Part shown: piece by piece, positions 25,321 to 33,687 of the stretch | Numbering within the stretch: the stretch's first letter is position 1 | Layout of the letters: every line of letters starts with the position of its first letter | NCBI GenBank assembly: GCA_000437315.1 | Contig: FR899413.1 | Location: 5,458 to 47,751, forward strand | Origin: Mycoplasma sp. CAG:472 | Lineage (GTDB): Bacteria; Bacillota_I; Bacilli_A; RF39; UBA660 | Reading direction: 5' to 3' | DNA: 42,294 nt | The notes under the pieces: model-generated | The model's input: only the letters and a program-made list of their open reading frames with translations | What the model was told of the DNA's origin: nothing | Database searches by the model: none | Position numbers and translations under genes: made by a program

Positions 25321-26294
25321 TGTCATTTTTTACAAAATTAAAAAATAAATTTACTAAGAAAACTGATGATGAAGTAACCACTAAATATGAAAAAGGTTTA
25401 GAAAAAACTAGAAATGAATTTGTCTCTAAATTAAGTTTACTTGGTATTAAATATACTAAAGTTAGTGATGAATATTTTGATGAACTTGAAAAGATACTCA
25501 TAAGTGCCGATATTGGTATAAATACTGTCTTTAAATTTATGGATAGAATTAAAGAAAGAGTAAGAAAAGAAAATATTATTGATACAAAATATTTAAATGA
25601 AGTAATTGTCGATGAACTTTTCATAATTTATGTTGAAGGTGAAAATTTAACTGATAAAATAAATTATAGTGAAAATGGTCCAACAGTTATTTTAATGATT
25701 GGTGTAAATGGAGTAGGTAAAACTACAACAATTGCAAAACTTGCTTATAAATTTAAAAATATGGGTAAAAGTGTAATGATGGTTGCGGGAGATACATTCC
25801 GTGCTGGTGCTGTTGAACAATTAAAACTTTGGAGTAAAAAAGTTGGGACTGACTTTTATGGTAAAGAAAATATTGATCCTGCTGGAGTAATATATGATGG
25901 TATTCAAAAGGCAATAGAAAATAATAATGATATTGTTTTAGTCGATACTGCAGGAAGGCTTCAAAATAAAGTTAATCTTATGAATGAACTAGAAAAGATT
26001 AATAGAGTAATAGGTAAACTTATACCTGGTGCTCCTCACGAAACACTTTTGGTAATTGATGCAACAACTGGTCAAAATGGTATTATGCAAGCAACTGAAT
26101 TTAAAAAAATCACAAATATTACTGGTATAGTTCTTACTAAACTAGATAGTTCCTCAAAAGGAGGAATAGTTCTAGCTATTAAGGAAAATACAAATATTCC
26201 TGTTAAATTCATTGGACTTGGTGAGAAAATGGAAGACTTAGATACATTTGATATTGAAAACTATATCTATGGTTTATTCAAGGATATGCTATAA
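25320..26294 (+). CDS. ftsY: signal recognition particle receptor FtsY
   Basis: A 324-residue SRP receptor GTPase. A short Lys-rich N-terminus replaces the acidic A domain found in many proteobacteria. The N domain (about 20-110) leads into the G domain: P-loop GVNGVGKTTT (128-137), DTFRAGAVEQL (158-168), DTAGRL (209-214) and TKLDSSSKGG (273-282). It docks ribosome-SRP complexes to the membrane. It is coupled at both ends by one-base overlaps, upstream with yebC and downstream with ylxM. Confidence 0.97.
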   Translation: MSFFTKLKNKFTKKTDDEVTTKYEKGLEKTRNEFVSKLSLLGIKYTKVSDEYFDELEKILISADIGINTVFKFMDRIKERVRKENIIDTKYLNEVIVDELFIIYVEGENLTDKINYSENGPTVILMIGVNGVGKTTTIAKLAYKFKNMGKSVMMVAGDTFRAGAVEQLKLWSKKVGTDFYGKENIDPAGVIYDGIQKAIENNNDIVLVDTAGRLQNKVNLMNELEKINRVIGKLIPGAPHETLLVIDATTGQNGIMQATEFKKITNITGIVLTKLDSSSKGGIVLAIKENTNIPVKFIGLGEKMEDLDTFDIENYIYGLFKDML

Positions 26295-26533
26295 TGGAAA
26301 ATTTTATTTACTATAGCGAGCTTTATAATATTTATAAATGTTTATTTACTGATAAACAAAAAAGTATTTTAGAACTTTATTATAATGAAAACCTATCACT
26401 TTCAGAAATATCTGATATAGAAAATGTATCAAAAAGTTATATTGGTAAAATTATTAAAGAAAGTCAAAATAAACTATTATTTTATGAAGAAAATATAGGT
26501 TATTACAAATTACTTAAAAATAATCAAAAATAA
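26294..26533 (+). CDS. ylxM: YlxM-like SRP-associated HTH protein
   Basis: A 79-residue sigma-like helix-turn-helix protein: TDKQKSILELYYNENLSLSEISDIENVSKSYIGKII. This matches the YlxM/UPF0122 family, which in Bacillota is encoded in the SRP operon (ftsY-ylxM-ffh) and affects SRP function. It is shorter than the usual ~105-110 residues at the C-terminus. ffh does not follow; the operon ends in a terminator. The start overlaps the ftsY stop by one base. Confidence 0.85.
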   Translation: MENFIYYSELYNIYKCLFTDKQKSILELYYNENLSLSEISDIENVSKSYIGKIIKESQNKLLFYEENIGYYKLLKNNQK

Positions 26534-26562
26534 AAAGGCTCAAGTTATTTTGAACCTTTTTT
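26532..26562. terminator. bidirectional terminator between ylxM and GT-C gene
   Basis: Imperfect stem AAAAAGGCTCAA / TTGAACCTTTTT with T runs on both strands. It overlaps the end of the convergent minus-strand gene. Confidence 0.75.
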
Positions 26563-28119
26563 TATGGCTTCATCAACTACTTTAGTGTACTCATTAACAA
26601 TTTTTTCTCTTTCATTATCTGAAAATGTATCATTTCTTGCGTATAATCTATAACCTTTATCAGTATTTTCATATAATACAAAATAGTTTTCTTTAGTAGT
26701 ATCTATTCTATTATATAACCAATCATCTTTAGCCACTAAAAGATGGGTAAAATTATATTTTTCTAAAAATTCATGAGCATCTAAATTACCATGTTGTAAA
26801 TCATAAAATTCTTTGAATATATCAGCTTTTCCATTATTTTTCTTTAAGAAATATTCCGCTCTTGGGTCAATATATGCTTTATAACCTCTAAATTCTACAT
26901 AGCCTCCATCATTAAATGATGAATATACTTTTGCACTTTTAGTATCTTTATAATATTTTTCTAAATTATTTATAGCGCCTTCAGCATTATGTGAAAGTGT
27001 TATCTTATCTTTACTAGTGATATAAAAGTAACCAAAGCCAATAAACATTATAATTGCAAATGTCATAAATAGGTAATTAACTGCATTTTGTACTGGCTTA
27101 AATATTAGTCTTAAATCTTTTGGAACCATATCTTTAAAGAAATATGCAAGTGGGAAAAATGCGACTAAAATGAAATTACTAAATCCTTTTAAAGCCATAA
27201 ATCCTAAAATCATTGTTCCGCAAAATAAGCATATGTATCTTACTCTAACTTTTCCTTCTCTAAAGTAAGTATAAATTAGACCTATTAAAAGAATAATAAA
27301 TGCCATTTGTTTACATATATCTAAATCTAAACTAAATGGTAAAAGTTCTTTAATAAATATACGCATATAATGGTCTGAAAATGAACCAAATATAAATGTT
27401 ATTGCTTTATAGAAATATGGATTAATTAGTCCCATTAAAATAGAAATTCCTATTGCAATAAATAAAGGCTTTTTCTCATAACCCTGAAGTCTTAATTCTT
27501 TGATATTGAATGAATCAATTACATAACATAAGATAAATAAGAAAAGCATTACCCATAAAGAGGCGTGCATATTTATTTGAATTAGTGAAATAATAGGAAG
27601 CCATATCAAATATTTTTTATCTTTTTTGTGAATATATAGTTCAAGAGCATATATTAGTCCAAGAAGTGTTATGTAACTAAATATCTGTGGCCTTGAAACT
27701 ATAAAGTGGCTTATTAATGTTAAATCGCAAACAAACATTAATGTTAAAGAAATAGTTCTATTATTTTCACTAATAAGCATACATATCTTATAAAGTAATA
27801 TGCATATACAAATATTACATATAACTATTAATAATAGAATTCCCATTTCTCCGAAGAAATCATATACTACCCATAGAAATGATGCTGAAAGCCAGTTTTG
27901 AACAACAACATTTAATCCTTCGTGTATTGAAAATGGGTCAGTATGAAATATACCATGTTTTAATATGTATCTTCCTTCGGTTAATAAGTACCATAAATCA
28001 TTATCAAGTTTCTTATTTACAAGTACTACAAATATTGAAAGAAGAGCAATTAAAAATATTGGTAACCATTTTGATGACTTATAATCATCTTTAATATTTT
28101 TTTTACTTTTTTTTGTCAT
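26545..28119 (-). CDS. multi-span GT-C-like membrane protein
   Basis: A 524-residue protein with about ten to twelve hydrophobic spans and a C-terminal extracytoplasmic domain (about 385-524). After the first span, NDLWYLLTEGRYILKHGIFHTDPFSIHEG places an acidic pair and aromatic loop where GT-C glycosyltransferases have their catalytic first loop. GT-C enzymes use lipid-linked sugars outside the membrane, which fits the nearby GT2-GtrA pair. The exact family and acceptor are unknown. It is transcribed alone on the minus strand. Confidence 0.6.
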   Translation of the reverse strand: MTKKSKKNIKDDYKSSKWLPIFLIALLSIFVVLVNKKLDNDLWYLLTEGRYILKHGIFHTDPFSIHEGLNVVVQNWLSASFLWVVYDFFGEMGILLLIVICNICICILLYKICMLISENNRTISLTLMFVCDLTLISHFIVSRPQIFSYITLLGLIYALELYIHKKDKKYLIWLPIISLIQINMHASLWVMLFLFILCYVIDSFNIKELRLQGYEKKPLFIAIGISILMGLINPYFYKAITFIFGSFSDHYMRIFIKELLPFSLDLDICKQMAFIILLIGLIYTYFREGKVRVRYICLFCGTMILGFMALKGFSNFILVAFFPLAYFFKDMVPKDLRLIFKPVQNAVNYLFMTFAIIMFIGFGYFYITSKDKITLSHNAEGAINNLEKYYKDTKSAKVYSSFNDGGYVEFRGYKAYIDPRAEYFLKKNNGKADIFKEFYDLQHGNLDAHEFLEKYNFTHLLVAKDDWLYNRIDTTKENYFVLYENTDKGYRLYARNDTFSDNEREKIVNEYTKVVDEAIKKGSK

Positions 28120-28141
28120 AACCTTTAACCTTTCTAACTAA

Positions 28142-28169
28142 ATTATACCAAAATCTTAACTTAAATCAA
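28142..28169 (-). promoter_or_regulatory. promoter of GT-C-like gene
   Basis: Minus strand TTGATT (28164-28169) and TATAAT (28142-28147) with 16-base spacing, just upstream of AGAAAGGTT and the start codon. Confidence 0.65.
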
Positions 28170-28223
28170 AATAAATTGGTATTTTTTTAGAAAATAATTA
28201 ATAAAAATTAATATGAGGTGCAA

Positions 28224-29369
28224 ATGAAAAAAATTGTTTTTATATTAATTTCTTTATTTAGTTTTATTTTTATAAAAAATGTAAGTGCTGTGGAAATGGA
28301 GATAAGTGCAAAAAGTGCTATTTTAGTAGATTTTAATACAGGAAAAGTATTATATTCAAAAAATGAAAATGAACCACTTGCAATGGCTTCGATGACAAAG
28401 GTAATGAGTATGCTTTTGATAATGGAAAAAATTGATGATGGTTCACTAAAATATGATGATATTGTAGAGATTTCTACCGAGTCCTCTTCGATGGGAGGTA
28501 GTCAAATATTTTTAAATCCTGGCGATAAATATAAAGTAATAGATCTTTTAAAAGGTGTTGCTATGGCATCCGCTAATGATGCAGTTGTCGCTTTAGCGGA
28601 AAAAACTTATGGTTCTAAAGAACATTTTATTGAAGCAATGAATAAAAAGGCAGAAAGTCTAGGTCTTAAAAATACTCATTTTGTTAATGTTCACGGTCTT
28701 GATGAAGAAGGACATTATTCATCAGCATATGATATGTCAGTTATGGCAAGAGAACTTTTGAAACATGAAAAAATCCTTGATTTTACAAGAGTATACGAAG
28801 AATATTTAACTAAACCGGATGGTTCACAGATTTGGCTTGTTAATACTAATAAACTTGTTAGATTCTATGATGGTGTTGATGGACTTAAAACAGGATTCAC
28901 TCAAAAAGCAGGTTATTGCTTAACCGCTACAGGGAAGAAAAATAATTTAAGATTAATAAGTGTAGTTATGGGTGAAGAATCAATTGAAAAAAGAAGTAGT
29001 GATACAGTAAAATTATTAAATTACGGTTTTAATACATTTAAAGTTAACTTAATTAAAAATAAAAGTGAAATACTTGGCAAGGTAAATGTTCAAAAAGGTA
29101 AAAAAGAAAATGTTGATGTGGTACTTGTAAATGATTTAATAGAACTTTTAAATGCAAGTGATAAACCAAGTAATTATAAATTTAAAATATTGGTAGATAA
29201 AATAACTGCCCCAGTTAAAAAGGGTGATGTAATAGGTAAAGTTAAAGTACTTAATGATAATGATATTTTAATATCACAAGTTGATATAACTGTAAATGAA
29301 AATGTTTTAAAAGCAAATTTATGGGATTTATTTAAAAGAAATTTAAAATATAATTTAGTTTGGAATTAA
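28224..29369 (+). CDS. dacA: D-alanyl-D-alanine carboxypeptidase, PBP5 type
   Basis: A 381-residue serine carboxypeptidase that trims peptidoglycan pentapeptides. It has a signal peptide ending VSA near residue 22, the SxxK motif SMTK (about 54-57), SAND (about 113-116), KTGFT (about 221-225), a PBP5 C-terminal beta domain, and a final amphipathic helix (KANLWDLFKRNLKYNLVW) for membrane attachment. ATG 28224 is chosen over GTG 28218, which lies inside the GAGGTG ribosome site. Its last ~25 codons and terminator are duplicated 10,020 bases downstream at the far edge of the putative island. Confidence 0.95.
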   Translation: MKKIVFILISLFSFIFIKNVSAVEMEISAKSAILVDFNTGKVLYSKNENEPLAMASMTKVMSMLLIMEKIDDGSLKYDDIVEISTESSSMGGSQIFLNPGDKYKVIDLLKGVAMASANDAVVALAEKTYGSKEHFIEAMNKKAESLGLKNTHFVNVHGLDEEGHYSSAYDMSVMARELLKHEKILDFTRVYEEYLTKPDGSQIWLVNTNKLVRFYDGVDGLKTGFTQKAGYCLTATGKKNNLRLISVVMGEESIEKRSSDTVKLLNYGFNTFKVNLIKNKSEILGKVNVQKGKKENVDVVLVNDLIELLNASDKPSNYKFKILVDKITAPVKKGDVIGKVKVLNDNDILISQVDITVNENVLKANLWDLFKRNLKYNLVWN

Positions 29370-29388
29370 TACCTTTATGGTATTTTTT
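29292..29388 (+). repeat. direct repeat copy 1 (dacA 3' end), candidate attachment site
   Basis: Bases 29292-29378 are identical over 87 bases to 39312-39398. A single inserted base in copy 2 is followed by ten more identical bases. The repeat runs from dacA codon 357 through the stop codon and terminator. Outside it the flanks do not match on either side. It looks like the left boundary of an inserted segment. Confidence 0.93.
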
Positions 29389-29391
29389 TTT
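29368..29391 (+). terminator. dacA terminator
   Basis: Stem AATACC / GGTATT with loop TTTAT and a T run, starting within the dacA stop codon. It lies inside the repeat. Confidence 0.8.
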
Positions 29392-29485
29392 GATTGAAAA
29401 ATTTTAATACAGTTTATTTATATTTTAAATAAAATGTCACTTAATTTCAGAATTGAGAGTAAAACTTTTTTTTAGATAAAAAGCA

Positions 29486-29514
29486 TTGACTTATTTTATT
29501 AAAAGTAATAGAAT
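29486..29514 (+). promoter_or_regulatory. promoter of the island operon leader
   Basis: TTGACT and TAGAAT with exactly 17-base spacing. It lies 30 bases before the small Cys-rich ORF and about 320 bases before the first large gene. Confidence 0.75.
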
Positions 29515-29544
29515 AATACCTAATTATTAAAGGAGTGATGCAGT

Positions 29545-29709
29545 ATGGTTAATGATTTTGCATTCTTAATCTTATCAATGAATATAGCAAGTTGTTACAT
29601 TTGTAAAAAATGTTACAATTTATTAATTTGCATTACTTCAAATAAAAATGGCTACGAAAAATTATGCAATTTTTTGTCGCCATTTTTTTCTTTTATTGAG
29701 GCAATTTAA
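29545..29709 (+). CDS. 54-residue Cys-rich small ORF (leader or precursor peptide)
   Basis: The start ATG has AAAGGAGTG eight bases upstream, and an active-looking promoter lies 30 bases before it. The 54 residues begin MVNDFAFLILSMNIAS, then CYICKKCYN, with Cys at 17, 20, 23, 29 and 41 and four Tyr/Gly-Tyr positions. The rest is hydrophobic or aromatic. It ends 125 bases before the six-gene operon that includes a radical SAM protein. A very strong hairpin lies inside the coding sequence, so this could be a regulatory leader peptide rather than a product precursor. No homologue is known to me. Confidence 0.5.
   Translation: MVNDFAFLILSMNIASCYICKKCYNLLICITSNKNGYEKLCNFLSPFFSFIEAI
29644..29690 (+). 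terminator. strong terminator-like hairpin inside the small ORF (attenuator candidate)
   Basis: AAAAATGGC (29644-29652) pairs with GCCATTTTT (29679-29687). After one T-C mismatch, ten further pairs follow (29654-29663 with 29668-29677), around loop ATGC. Seven T residues sit at 29683-29689. It stands between the promoter and the operon, so transcription must read through it. Ribosomes translating the small ORF would cross it. Confidence 0.75.
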
Positions 29710-29756
29710 TGAAGTTACTTTAAAAATGTGGATATGTTAGAAATAGCTCTTGCTGA

Positions 29757-29777
29757 TTTATCTTATATTTTAAGATA
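29757..29777 (+). other. small hairpin in operon leader
   Basis: Stem TTATCTTA / TAAGATAA with a short T-rich loop, between the small ORF and the first large gene of the operon. No T run follows, so it is not a clear terminator. It may be part of the same regulatory RNA. I see no other gene in 29710-29834. Confidence 0.4.
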
Positions 29778-29834
29778 ATTATGAATAGATAAAAGAAAAG
29801 GCAAAAAATAAAAATTAATAGGAGGTAGAATTAT

Positions 29835-31022
29835 ATGAAAAAATTATCTGAACAATTAAATATAGTACCTAGTATAAAAAAAACATATTTTAATAATATT
29901 TATGAAATTATAAAATATGTTTTTAAAACAGATGAATACAAATTTTATTTAAATTCGGAGTTAATTGATGTAAATGATAGGTTTAGAGTTTTTAATTATA
30001 AAAATAAGAATTTTATAATAAAAAAAACAAATAGAATAGATGGAGATTTAGAAGTACAATCTGCACAAAAAGCAATGAAAGTTATAGATGGGTTAAATAT
30101 TAGCAATTATACTCTAAAAATAGTTGAACCAACTATATATTATGTAGATGATAGTGCATATATTTTAACAGAATATTTGGGAAATTCTTTACAAGAATGC
30201 AATTATTCAAAACAGAATAAGAATTTTATTGCACAAAATGTGATATTTGAAATTTTAAATTTATTTTTATCTAAGGGTGTTTTATATAGAGGATTTTTGC
30301 CGAGAAATATGGTTATCAATAATAAATTTATATATTTGTTAGACTGGGAAGATGCCATTTTTAGTAATAAAGCTGAGCAAGGAATAAACCTTCTTTGGAA
30401 AACAAATTTTTTATTAAATTGGTCGTATTTCTATGACTATGATGAACTAGAAAGGCAATTATATAAATACTGTAATTTAGAAAATGAGCCGCCATTATTA
30501 AAGTATGAAAAAAAATTCAAGAATATGGCAAACTTGAATTATAATGATATTGAATTAAGACAATTTATTTTAAAAACAGTTATGGAGTCCGAAAAAAATA
30601 TTAACGAAAATGGAAATGATTTCTTAATTCCTCCAAATGACATGGCGCATTTGATATCTGATCTATTTAATTCTGATTTAGATGTGTTATTTGATATTGC
30701 AAGTTCGGTATTGCGAAAAAAATCAGAAAATCAATATATTCAAGCATTAAAAAAGTTGAGTGTAACGATTGCAGATTCTTATATACATAATGAAAATATA
30801 CAAAAGAATTCAATTAGAATACTTATAAACTTCTTTGAAACAGTTTCAAGTACTGATTTTGATGTAGATAATAAACTTTTAACATATTTTGAAAGTGAAA
30901 AAATAGAGTTTTCAAACGAATTAAAAAGAGTATTGATTAGAATTTTTTATGAATTTAATGGTAGTAGATTAAGTGATGAAAATTTTGAAAGAATAGTTAA
31001 TTATATTTATTCTTTCAAATAG
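29835..31022 (+). CDS. protein kinase/APH-fold protein, predicted pseudokinase
   Basis: A 395-residue protein. The first ~180 residues resemble the kinase/aminoglycoside phosphotransferase fold: NFIIKKTN (59-66) for the beta-3 lysine, the hinge-like AYILTEYLGNSL (108-119), and YRGFLPRNMVI (151-161) aligning with H-R-D-L-K-P-E-N-I-L-I. In the catalytic loop the Asp base is Gly153, while Asn158 and the metal-binding Asp170 (LLDWEDA) remain. This predicts a nucleotide-binding pseudokinase or an enzyme with altered chemistry. The C-terminal ~200 residues are helical and unrecognised. It is the first gene of the island operon, with a full AGGAGGT site. Confidence 0.6.
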   Translation: MKKLSEQLNIVPSIKKTYFNNIYEIIKYVFKTDEYKFYLNSELIDVNDRFRVFNYKNKNFIIKKTNRIDGDLEVQSAQKAMKVIDGLNISNYTLKIVEPTIYYVDDSAYILTEYLGNSLQECNYSKQNKNFIAQNVIFEILNLFLSKGVLYRGFLPRNMVINNKFIYLLDWEDAIFSNKAEQGINLLWKTNFLLNWSYFYDYDELERQLYKYCNLENEPPLLKYEKKFKNMANLNYNDIELRQFILKTVMESEKNINENGNDFLIPPNDMAHLISDLFNSDLDVLFDIASSVLRKKSENQYIQALKKLSVTIADSYIHNENIQKNSIRILINFFETVSSTDFDVDNKLLTYFESEKIEFSNELKRVLIRIFYEFNGSRLSDENFERIVNYIYSFK

Positions 31023-31032
31023 GAGGCAATAA

Positions 31033-31431
31033 ATGGAAAATGTATTATATAAGGATCAATATTTTTATATTACAAATTGTGATGAATACCCTAATGTACC
31101 TGGTATGTTTGCTATATATGAAAATAATGAAATTTGGTATTCTAGTGAAAAGTCAATAAAAAGATTATGTATAATTGAAAAAACAATAAGAGATGCATTG
31201 ATGCAGCAAGGAATTGAATTAATAGGAATTTATAGAGAAGAATACAAAAATGGGTTTAGAATCTTAATAATTCCATATGATATTAAAATTTTGGAACAAA
31301 ATAATATTTCTCCAGATTTATATCAACCGTATATTAGAGAATATTTAGATAGTTTTAAAACCAAAGATACCGATTGTAATAAAATAAATACTAAAATATT
31401 AAATAGATTAAAGGAGATAAAAAATGATTGA
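31033..31431 (+). CDS. degenerate HIT-like domain protein (short)
   Basis: A 132-residue protein that aligns by eye with the next gene and with the N-terminal domain of the radical SAM protein. VPGMFAIYENNEIWYSS (22-38) corresponds to their IPGFYII strand, and FRILIIPYD (75-83) to their THFWVMPIYD strand. In HIT proteins that last strand carries the His triad; here no His remains, so hydrolase or transferase activity is unlikely. It may be a binding or structural subunit. It starts ten bases after the pseudokinase gene and overlaps the next gene by eight bases. Confidence 0.5.
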   Translation: MENVLYKDQYFYITNCDEYPNVPGMFAIYENNEIWYSSEKSIKRLCIIEKTIRDALMQQGIELIGIYREEYKNGFRILIIPYDIKILEQNNISPDLYQPYIREYLDSFKTKDTDCNKINTKILNRLKEIKND

Positions 31432-32020
31432 GAAAATAGGCCAAAAAAAAGAAGTTTATTCTTTAGAAGAGTTATCACCACTCCCAGAAGGGTTAAAATA
31501 TTTTGCTTGTATTGGTGGTAATAAAAACTTTGAATGTTTTTTAGAAAGTACTTCATTGTCAAGAGCGGTTTTTATGGAAAAATATTTAAGTGAATTAGAT
31601 AAATGTCACATTCCTATATATGAAGATGAAAATATTAGAATTAGACAAGATGCTCAAATAGCAATACCTGGTTTTTATATAATAGCAACGCGAAAAATTT
31701 ATAAAAATATTTCTCAAATGGAACTGGATACTTATCAAAAATGTTTATATTTTGTTTCTTTAGTAAGAAGAGGATTAAAAGAAAATTTTGGCATAGAACG
31801 AGCATATATGTATTATGATGAACACTATAATAAACCTTCATCAACTCATTTTTGGGTAATGCCTATATATGATAAAATAGTAGAAGAAAATAACTTAAAT
31901 GTAACAATACTTTCAAAAGATGTTTGGAAATATCAAGAACTATTTGAATTTAGTAAGACTAAAGAAAAAATATATGAAATAAACAATGAGATGAAAAAAA
32001 CACTTATTAAAAGGAGGTAA
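31424..32020 (+). CDS. HIT-like domain protein with single His of the triad
   Basis: A 198-residue protein resembling the HIT superfamily. IPGFYIIATRKIYKNISQM (81-99) matches the P-G-H-x-L-V-x-P-K-R-H region, and STHFWVMPIYD (140-150) the H-x-H-x-H-V-x-P triad. Only the middle His (His142) is kept; the first is Ser and the third is Trp144. HIT proteins bind nucleotides and hydrolyse or transfer nucleoside phosphates, but the altered triad makes the activity uncertain. It is closely similar to residues 1-190 of the HIT-radical SAM protein encoded further down the operon. Confidence 0.55.
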   Translation: MIEKIGQKKEVYSLEELSPLPEGLKYFACIGGNKNFECFLESTSLSRAVFMEKYLSELDKCHIPIYEDENIRIRQDAQIAIPGFYIIATRKIYKNISQMELDTYQKCLYFVSLVRRGLKENFGIERAYMYYDEHYNKPSSTHFWVMPIYDKIVEENNLNVTILSKDVWKYQELFEFSKTKEKIYEINNEMKKTLIKRR

Positions 32021-32022
32021 AA

Positions 32023-33687
32023 ATGGAATTAGAAAAATATTTTACAAAAAACAAGACAGATGGTACAAAAAGAATAGTTACAGCGTTTTCAGAATTAAAT
32101 GATAAAGTAAATAAATATATAAATAAAGAAGAAATGCCAATATTAGATGGAAAAATCGATTTTTATAATAATTTTATGAAAGAAAAACACATTCCTCAAA
32201 ATGGTAATGATGTATCTAATGTTTTGACAGAATTTTCTAAATTTTTTCAAAGAAGTGTTTTATGGGAAAATCCTGGTACAATGATTAATATTACTCCACC
32301 AGCGAATATTCCTAGTATGGTAACATCTTTTTATACACTACTATATAACCCTAATTTTGCACAAGATGAATCATCTGGTTATTTAATGACAACCGAATTA
32401 ATTGTTTCAAAGTATTTGTCTGAAATGGTTGAGTGGGATGTGACAAAATCACGTGGAATTTTTACATTTGGTGGAAAAGGTACAAATTTATATGCAACTA
32501 AAATTGGAATAAAAAAAGCAATACCAAATGTTATAGAGGAAGGATTAAATGAGAAAAAAGTAGTTGTTTTTTCTAATGAAAAGGGGCATCCGTGTCATAG
32601 GGAAATATGTGACTGGTTAGGATTAGGCAAAAACGCTTGTTTAAGATTACCTGTTAATAAAAGTGGACAAGTAATTGTAGAAGAATTAGAAAATCAATTA
32701 AGAGTTTGTATAAATAAAGGCAATAAAATAGGTTGTATTATTTTAAATGGTGGAACTACAAATGAGATAATTATTGATCCTATTAAAAAAGTCGTAAATT
32801 TAAGAGATAAGTTGGTTAAAGAGTATAATTTGGATTATATACCACATATACACGTTGATGCTGTAATCGGTTGGGTTTGGTTGTTTTTTAAGTATTATGA
32901 TTTTGAAAAAAATGAATTAAATATGAATGATAATGAATTAGTAAAAATATATTCTATGAAAGAAAAAATAATTGAAATCAAATATGCAGATTCTTTTGGA
33001 GCTGATTTTCATAAAACAGGATTTTGCCCTTATGTTTCGAGTATTTTTATGGCAAAAAACTTTAACGATGTGACAGGTTTAGGAAATAAGAACGATAGAG
33101 GAATTGAAAATTTAAAATTTGGAGAATATTCGCCTTTTGAATATACATTAGAATTGACACGATCTTCAATTGGACCTGTTGCAGCTTATACAGCTTTTGA
33201 ATCGTTTGGAATAAAAGGTTTTCAAGAAATAATTTATAAAATTTTTTCAAATTGTGAATATATTAGAAACTATTTACAGAACCAATCAAATTTTGAAGTT
33301 ATAAATATGAATACTGAAGGCTTTGCAACTCTATTTATAATAACACCATTTTCTGAAACAAAAAGGTATAAAGATTATGTTTTTGGAAATTCAGAAAATT
33401 TAAGCAAATTAGTAAAATATAATCATAATTTTTATCTATTTTGTTTAAAAATGTTAGAGGAAAAAAAGGTCCATTTTAAAATTACGTTTTCAAAAAGTTA
33501 TAAACCGTTTGGTGCTGCAAATCCTACAGGAGCTTTAAAAATTTATCCAACATCACCAATAGTAACTAAAGAAGAAATAAAAAAATGTTTGGATGAAATA
33601 ATTGAAACAAAAAAACTATACGATAAAAGCAATATAGTATTACAGGAGGATAGGGAGGTACCGATTGATTATGTTTACAGAGATTAA
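32023..33687 (+). CDS. group II PLP-dependent amino acid decarboxylase
   Basis: A 554-residue fold type I PLP enzyme of the group II decarboxylase family (glutamate, tyrosine, aromatic and diaminobutyrate decarboxylases). FTFGGKGTNL (147-156) matches the cofactor-phosphate motif. GHPCHR (188-193) places a His over the ring. HVDAVIGW (277-284) has the ring-nitrogen Asp279. ADSFGADFHKTGFCPY (322-337) contains the Schiff-base Lys331. The substrate cannot be read from sequence. The two tyrosyl-tRNA synthetase genes nearby recall tyrosine decarboxylase loci of lactic acid bacteria, but no tyrosine/tyramine antiporter is present. AAGGAGGT precedes the start. Confidence 0.85.
   Translation: MELEKYFTKNKTDGTKRIVTAFSELNDKVNKYINKEEMPILDGKIDFYNNFMKEKHIPQNGNDVSNVLTEFSKFFQRSVLWENPGTMINITPPANIPSMVTSFYTLLYNPNFAQDESSGYLMTTELIVSKYLSEMVEWDVTKSRGIFTFGGKGTNLYATKIGIKKAIPNVIEEGLNEKKVVVFSNEKGHPCHREICDWLGLGKNACLRLPVNKSGQVIVEELENQLRVCINKGNKIGCIILNGGTTNEIIIDPIKKVVNLRDKLVKEYNLDYIPHIHVDAVIGWVWLFFKYYDFEKNELNMNDNELVKIYSMKEKIIEIKYADSFGADFHKTGFCPYVSSIFMAKNFNDVTGLGNKNDRGIENLKFGEYSPFEYTLELTRSSIGPVAAYTAFESFGIKGFQEIIYKIFSNCEYIRNYLQNQSNFEVINMNTEGFATLFIITPFSETKRYKDYVFGNSENLSKLVKYNHNFYLFCLKMLEEKKVHFKITFSKSYKPFGAANPTGALKIYPTSPIVTKEEIKKCLDEIIETKKLYDKSNIVLQEDREVPIDYVYRD

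Noticed and set aside
29731..29778. Very short ORF (about 14 codons) between the small Cys-rich ORF and the pseudokinase gene
   Set aside because: It has no ribosome site and lies over a small hairpin; chance occurrence is likely.
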